NCBI GenBank assembly: GCA_029204225.1
Contig: CM055102.1
Coordinates: 16,950,223 to 17,014,222, forward strand
Direction of reading: 5' to 3'
DNA from: Diphasiastrum complanatum
Lineage: Eukaryota > Streptophyta > Lycopodiopsida > Lycopodiales > Lycopodiaceae
DNA length: 64,000 bases
Part shown: positions 59,279-64,000 of the stretch, in pieces
How positions within the stretch are numbered: position 1 is the stretch's first letter
Layout: each line of letters opens with the position of its first letter
Notes under the pieces: generated by a model
Databases searched by the model: none
What the model was told of the DNA's origin: nothing
The model's input: only the letters and a program-made list of their open reading frames with translations
Made by a program: the position numbers and the translations under genes

Positions 59279-59839
59279 TTGAGGTACATCATTGGAACTC
59301 AAGATTTTGGCATATTGTATGAGGGATCATCACCTAATCTTTTTGGATTTTCAGATTCGGACTATGCTGGAGATGTAATGGATAGGAAATCCATTAGTTC
59401 TTATTGTATTTTCATAGGTGATGGAGCTATATCATGGATGTCAAAGAAACAAGCCACTATCTCATTGTCATCTAGTGAGGTCGAGTACAAAGCTCTTACA
59501 CATTGCACAAAGGAGATGGTATGGATCAAGAGGATGATCAAGGATCTTCACTTGCTAGATTTTTCAGAGAGCGCAATCATCTTTTGTGACAATCAATCAG
59601 CCCAAAGAATGGCATCCAATCCTATCTTTCATGCTAGGAGCAAGCATATTGAGATACAATATCATTTTGTGAGGGAGCGAGTCATTGCAAAGGAGGTGGA
59701 GCTTCAACATGTGTCTTCAAGGGAATGTGTAGCTGATATCTTCACCAAAGCATTGGGAAAAGACTTGTTTATGAAGCATAGGACTTCACTTGGAGTATTA
59801 TCAAAGTCTATGCTAAAACTAGTTGAAGAGGGAGTGTGA
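59279..59839 (+). CDS. Copia RNase H
   Basis: A frame of 186 codons, the same frame as gag and integrase, opens with RYIIGTQDFGILY, the usual junction after RT. RNase H residues are visible: GFSDSDYAGD, SSSEVEYKAL, FCDNQSAQRMASNP and HARSKHIEIQYHFVRE. It ends at TGA 59837-59839, four bases into the 3' LTR. No ATG lies near the start (first codon TTG), so it would have been expressed as part of a polyprotein. It is intact despite the loss of RT. Confidence 0.9.
   Translation: MRYIIGTQDFGILYEGSSPNLFGFSDSDYAGDVMDRKSISSYCIFIGDGAISWMSKKQATISLSSSEVEYKALTHCTKEMVWIKRMIKDLHLLDFSESAIIFCDNQSAQRMASNPIFHARSKHIEIQYHFVRERVIAKEVELQHVSSRECVADIFTKALGKDLFMKHRTSLGVLSKSMLKLVEEGV
59820..59834 (+). other. Polypurine tract
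   Basis: TAGTTGAAGAGGGAG ends directly at the 3' LTR; the GAAGAGGGAG part is the expected plus-strand primer. Confidence 0.8.
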
Positions 59840-60484
59840 AAGATTCAACTAGTTTCATCACATTTTGCAATATTTCCATATTTGGCATATTGAGGCCAAA
59901 ACTTGTTTTAGACTTAGAGGTTGACTTTTCAAATTTCATTAGTCTAAATTTCATTTGAATAAACACTTTTTGAAAGTGTGGGAAAGATAGAATGCGAGAT
60001 TGAGTAGATTCAATTTGAATAAGTTGGGTACATTGAATCTAGACCCAAAACTGGTAGGGTTAGCATTTTGGTGGGAAAGCCAAGTGGCCAAATAGGGTTT
60101 GGACCTACTATAAAAGGATGTAACCCGTGGAGAGAGTCATATTCTCTCTTCTCTATCTCATTTCATGCTTATACATGGTTCTCTTGGGTTCTACTATCCA
60201 TTGGTGCACTATCTTGGTGATTGCTTGCAATTCTATGTGTAGAATGATCTATATTTGCTATTTTTGGATCCACACGTGTGAAATACAGTAGCTTGCTGGT
60301 TTTGTACGGACAGAAACAGTACATAATCATTTCATTCAAGTTTGATCAAGTTCTATTAGTGTTTGCATCTCAAATTGCGTGTAGATGCTGATTTTTCTAC
60401 ATTGGTGAAATTGATAGTGTATTTCTCTTTCTAACCAAAGATCATTCAAGTAGATTGGATCTTAAGGATCTGAAATCTTTCACA
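59835..60484 (+). repeat. 3' LTR of the Copia element
   Basis: The same 650-base length and ends as the 5' LTR, with about 20 substitutions spread over its length, densest near 60300-60410. Target duplication TTAAT follows. Confidence 0.95.
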
Positions 60485-60534
60485 TTAATCACATGGCTCA
60501 CAAATAGAGGCCCTTTTTGAGTCCAAAAGGGCCC

Positions 60535-60621
60535 ATGCGCGCGCGCACACACACATGCACGCACGCAGGCACGCACGCGTGCGCGCGCACGCGCGCGCGC
60601 ACACACACACACACACACACA
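60535..60621. repeat. Alternating GC/AC purine-pyrimidine tract
   Basis: About 87 bases of nearly perfect purine-pyrimidine alternation, mixing GCGCGC, GCACGC and ACACAC, with one break at CAGG. It adjoins the right end of the inverted-repeat element. Confidence 0.92.
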
Positions 60622-61059
60622 TCTAAACTAAATGTAATTTATTCATCATTGAAATGGTCACCAAGTCCATTGACTTACTAGAATGTGAGTCACTCCAATG
60701 TCCACTACATCAACACAAAAATAGAAAATGAGGTACGTGTTTGCATCAAATGTTCTTTATGTTTGGAAGAATATTATGGTTATATATTATGAAATAGGTT
60801 ACTTCTGGAGGGTATAACTCCATGGTCAATTTCTCCACTAAAATGTCATACGACTCTCTGTATGTGAAATTGAACTCTTCTTTTGTGAGGACCCATTCGC
60901 CATCTATCATATACAATTTAGGGTATATGAATCTGGCGTATCACAAAAATAAAAAGCCATGATAATTAGCAAGTAAGAACAAACTAAAAATGCAAACACT
61001 ATGCTTTCAAATTAAAGGATCTATACAATGTTTTCATTATACAACTAAACCTCAAGGCA

Positions 61060-61470
61060 CATAGCAACCAACCAATCAATCAATGAAATCATGTCCATCT
61101 CTTGATTATTTCTAGTGATAATCAAGTCGTCAACATAAAGAACAACCAAGGCAATCATACTATCAAAGCATAAGACAAGGATTAGGCTCAAAACGTGTTC
61201 TCACCATCCCCTTAGAACAAAAGTAGGCATCAATCCTGATACCATATGCATGCACATGGTGCCTGTTCGAAACCATAAAGAGCTTTATTCAAGCGACATA
61301 TTTTATGATCTTGTCCTTTCTCAACACAACCTTCAGGTTGATCCATGAACACTTATTCTTCAAATCACCATTTAGAAAACTAGATTTTACATCCATCTGA
61401 TATAAAGACCAACCAAAATGAGAAGCTAAGGCAATAAGTAATCATAGTCTATTTTACCTACACACTGGCG
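61060..61470 (-). pseudogene. Copia reverse transcriptase relic
   Basis: The minus strand reads QMDVKSSFLNGDLKNK, then MDQPEGCVEKGQDHKICRLNKALYGFEQAP and, further on, VLYVDDLIITRNNQEMD, the RT blocks of plant Copia elements including the YVDD active site (codons at 61127-61138). Frame changes separate the blocks. No LTR or other domain adjoins it, and its orientation is opposite to the intact-ended Copia element 600 bases away, so it is probably an independent relic rather than that element's lost RT. Confidence 0.8.
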
Positions 61471-61479
61471 CAAAGGTCT

Positions 61480-62192
61480 CTTACTTGCTCCCTGAAAGGG
61501 GAAAATGAGTATTGGTGTCCACTGAGCACTTTCTCCATGGTAAACACTCTATTTTCAAGTACCGTACTTGCAGGTACATTTTGAGTGCCCTTCATTTGGT
61601 CCAAAATGGACTTAGGGCTTGAAAATAAGGGCCATTCACATTTTTGAACTTTTTCTTCAAGCTAAAGAAATCCAACCCTTCAAGGATTTCAATGTTAGAA
61701 AATGAGATTTGAGGACCATGCAAAGATCTACAACGACCTCCATGCATGTGAGATTGCATAAGATGCATCTATGATAGATCAAATTAGATTTTCAAGGGCT
61801 ATCTATCAAGCTTTGATTCAAGGCAAGAGCTCATCTACAACAGAAGCTATGATCATCCAAAGAGAAGCTACTTTTTCACATTCACATGAAAAAAACAAAG
61901 TGAAAGTCACTATCAGAGAAAAAACCAAGCATGTTGCTCTTGGGTAGAGAGAGAAAATATACTCATATTCGAGTAGAGAGAGAATAGACCAAAGATGTAT
62001 GTGAACCTGATTTGTGGAAATTGTAAATTAGGTAGTAACCTTTATGCCAAGACTTCCAAAAAAATTTGGCAACGAGCCAAAAGTAGGCTATTGTTACTAA
62101 AGCAAAGCTTCAAAGCTAAAGTAACATCAAAAGAACAGATTGAGTTGCATAGAAAGGTGTTGGACACAGAGCTCTTGCAGATAGGCAAACTT
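61480..62192. other. Unassigned stretch
   Basis: A frame at 61995-62195 is Lys-rich and has no known motif. Otherwise I see nothing definable here. Confidence 0.4.
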
Positions 62193-63810
62193 TAGGATCA
62201 ACTGAAGTCCTTCAATTCTAGGTCATCTAACTTTTCTTGTAGAGATTTTGCCTTCTGTGAAGGATGATCTAAAGGTTCAAAGAAAAAGAATACAAGCTAC
62301 TCAAGCTATGCTTGAACACAAAATTTTCTTGGATAAATTTTTTCAATGATGTTTACAATCCTGTCTCTTTTGGTGGTTGTTGGGAATGAATCTCAAACGA
62401 CGGCGTATCATCTCTATTTGTGCCTAGACGGTTGCTATTATTTTTCATGCTAAAGCGACTGTTAAGTGTCGCAATAAGGTCCAATCACTTTCGAGCGCGA
62501 ATTTTGAAAATATAACAGATTATCGTGTGGCGATGTTTATAACCATCGCCAAAATGCATTAGCACTCTCGGGTCATTTTCTGAGCAGGATATACAACATC
62601 GCAGTGAGACGTTTGTATGTCACCGAGCGACGGATTTAGGCCCCCATCCTTTGCGACGTTTGTGCGACGGTTACACTAGCGTCGCACAAACGTCGCAAAG
62701 GAATTTTGAAGGTAACGTCAGTCAAGGACACTCGTTTGTTTTAAAAATGTTAAAGTGTAACGAAACATCGCCCAACGACGTTTGTTTGGGTTTAAATTTT
62801 TTTTCTGGGGCTCGTGAGTGCTCATTTGCATCACGAGTTTCTAGTTTTTTGTTTGGAGAGTACATAATGGGCAACCTCCCTCTATTTTGAGAGGATTCTA
62901 TTGCTCTTTGTGAAAGGTGAGCACTAGCATTGATCAAAATTGCTCATGCTTTTTGTGCTATATATTTTAAATCGCAATGTGTATGAATATGTATTCGATT
63001 TACAAAAAAATATTTACAATTTTACAGGTGTGGCTTCAACTTTCATCTGAGAAGAAAGCATTGCCTCTACGAATGCCTTCTTCTTCATCATCGTCATCAC
63101 CCCCACTGCTGCCGGTGCCAGTTCCCGCCGTTGTCCCCTTGGCTTGGTTATCCTACGCAAGTTCTTGATCAATCTGCTCCTCTTGCGCTTCATCAATCTG
63201 CACACACAATCGCAGGTACTTTAGAAATTTGAATGCAATGCAAAATCCTATTTTAGCTGAACATGAGGTACATACGTATTTTGTGAAAGTTGAATGCAAT
63301 GCAATCCTATTTAAACCAAAGAGTAGTTTCAACTATCAGAAAATAAATTAGGGTTTATCTGATCTATTGGAAAGATGCCTCTACTTTTCAATTCACTCCG
63401 CATGTTCTCGAAATTACGATTGTAGTAGAGTTTTTATTCTTCATCACTTGAAAGTCTATCATAGATCGCATTCTGTAGACACATCCAAAAAACTTGTTAG
63501 CAATTGAGCTATGAATATAACTTAGTTGATTTAAGCTACGAATAGAACTTAACAATGCAATTTAGGGTAGATTTGTTTTACTAATCTCATCATGCTGATT
63601 GTCCTGCCACGTAATCATAGATTAACTGAAGTCTTTCAATTCTAGGTCATCCAACTCTCTTGGTAGAGATTTGCCTTGTATGAAGGATGATTTAAAGGTT
63701 CAAAGAAAAGAATAAAGGCTGCTCAAGCTATGGTTGACCACATAATTTTGTTGGATAAATTTTTTCAATGATGTTTATTATCCTGCCTCTCTTGGTGGTT
63801 GTTGAGTACG
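62193..63810. repeat. Direct repeat pair flanking a CACTA-like segment
   Basis: The block at 62193-62390 (CAACTGAAGTCCTTCAATTC... GGATAAATTTTTTCAATGATG ... TTGGTGGTTGTTG) recurs at 63619-63805 with roughly one change in eight bases. The 1.2 kb between contains CGACG/CGTCG-rich sequence at 62390-62780 and nothing recognisable from there to 63618. A duplication followed by insertion, or long terminal repeats of an unknown element, are both possible. Confidence 0.6.
62648..62701. repeat. Perfect 21-bp hairpin in CGACG-rich DNA
   Basis: The arm at 62648-62668 (CCTTTGCGACGTTTGTGCGA plus C) pairs exactly with 62681-62701, with a 12-base loop. Surrounding copies of GCGACG, CGTCGC and GAGCGACGG resemble the subterminal repeats of CACTA (En/Spm) transposons. 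Confidence 0.9.
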
Positions 63811-64000
63811 ATAGTTGTCATGCACAAACGTTTGACATTCATTTGTTATGAATGCCATTAAAAGATTCTGTGCATTGTGGAGATGTTAAGAATTAAAAGA
63901 CATAGCAATGTTTGTTGATATGTACATGTAGCTATGTTTTTCAATAATTAGTGATGCTTAGGAAGTTTTTTTTTTACCAGTTCTTGGATTTACGGACAAT
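63811..64000. other. End of window, no feature
   Basis: AT-rich sequence without a recognisable gene or repeat. Confidence 0.5.

Larger units (their letters stand above)
54471..60484 (+). mobile_element. Ty1/Copia retrotransposon lacking reverse transcriptase
   Basis: The element is 6,014 bases. Both LTRs are 650 bases with TGTGAAAG...TTTCACA ends and differ at about 20 positions (about 3 percent). The 5-base target duplication TTAAT lies at 54466-54470 and 60485-60489. Primer-binding site, gag, protease, integrase, RNase H and polypurine tract follow in Copia order. The RT that should lie between integrase and RNase H is absent, replaced by about 1 kb of unrelated sequence. Gag, integrase and RNase H share one reading frame, with a TGA at 56990. 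Confidence 0.93.
54104..60533. mobile_element. Short inverted-repeat element split by a Copia insertion
   Basis: Twenty-five bases at 54104-54128 (GGCCCTTTTGGACTC...) recur as an exact reverse complement at 60509-60533. Each end is also nearly self-complementary (GGCCCTTTT...AAAAGGGCC), so each can form its own hairpin. With the Copia element and one target copy removed, the element would be about 410 bases, without coding capacity. AC/GC-type dinucleotide repeats lie directly outside both ends, suggesting insertion into a dinucleotide microsatellite. I read it as a MITE-like DNA element; the superfamily is unknown. Confidence 0.7.

Noticed and set aside
61060-61470. This RT relic as the missing RT of the nearby Copia element
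   Set aside because: Opposite strand, outside the LTRs and target duplication, and much more decayed than the element.

Overview
The window is nuclear DNA of a land plant, most likely a flowering plant. It is AT-rich, its genes have GT-AG introns, and most of it is decayed Copia, Gypsy, hAT and other transposon sequence with many (GA)n/(CT)n microsatellites. I cannot name the species. There are no operons; the host genes are three widely spaced single-copy genes.

Host genes. (1) 9421-10993, plus strand, two exons: a 437-residue ankyrin protein with a C-terminal J-like HPD segment, the plant counterpart of NF-kappa-B inhibitor-like protein 1. (2) 18152-27817, plus strand, two exons split by an 8.0-kb intron: an acidic, mostly disordered protein resembling the TSSC4 family of U5 snRNP-associated factors. 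(3) 47811-50195, minus strand: a 794-residue protein with an N-terminal PB1 (octicosapeptide) domain and a long disordered Gln/Ser-rich tail.

Layout. 1-9 kb: repeats and a Gypsy relic, no convincing gene. 9.4-11 kb: gene 1. 11-18 kb: intergenic, with a LINE scrap and a fold-back element. 18.1-27.8 kb: gene 2, whose intron holds Copia LTR/gag remains, a Gypsy integrase tail and a hAT (DUF659) transposase whose two halves lie in opposite orientation. 28.6-32.6 kb: a decayed minus-strand Gypsy (chromodomain) element with one complete and one truncated LTR. 33.4-40.8 kb: an unusual compartment holding a Gln/Asp-rich reading frame, a broken FCP1-like phosphatase fragment and, on the other strand, a broken gene of an unfamiliar conserved family that looks transposase-like. 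The non-coding DNA there is packed with a GTACCAA/TTGGTAC motif, and a diverged inverted repeat lies inside it. 40.8-47.8 kb: no recognisable gene. 47.8-50.2 kb: gene 3. 54.0-60.6 kb: an (AC)n tract carrying a small inverted-repeat element, itself interrupted by a structurally complete Copia retrotransposon (650-bp LTRs, 5-bp TTAAT target duplication). That Copia keeps gag, protease, integrase and RNase H, but its reverse transcriptase is replaced by about 1 kb of unrelated sequence. 60.6-64 kb: a separate Copia RT relic, a CACTA-like hairpin region and a duplicated segment.

The best candidates for something undescribed are the RT-less Copia element with its foreign insert and the 33.4-40.8 kb motif-saturated compartment. 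Product names come from sequence motifs recognised by eye; no database search was run.
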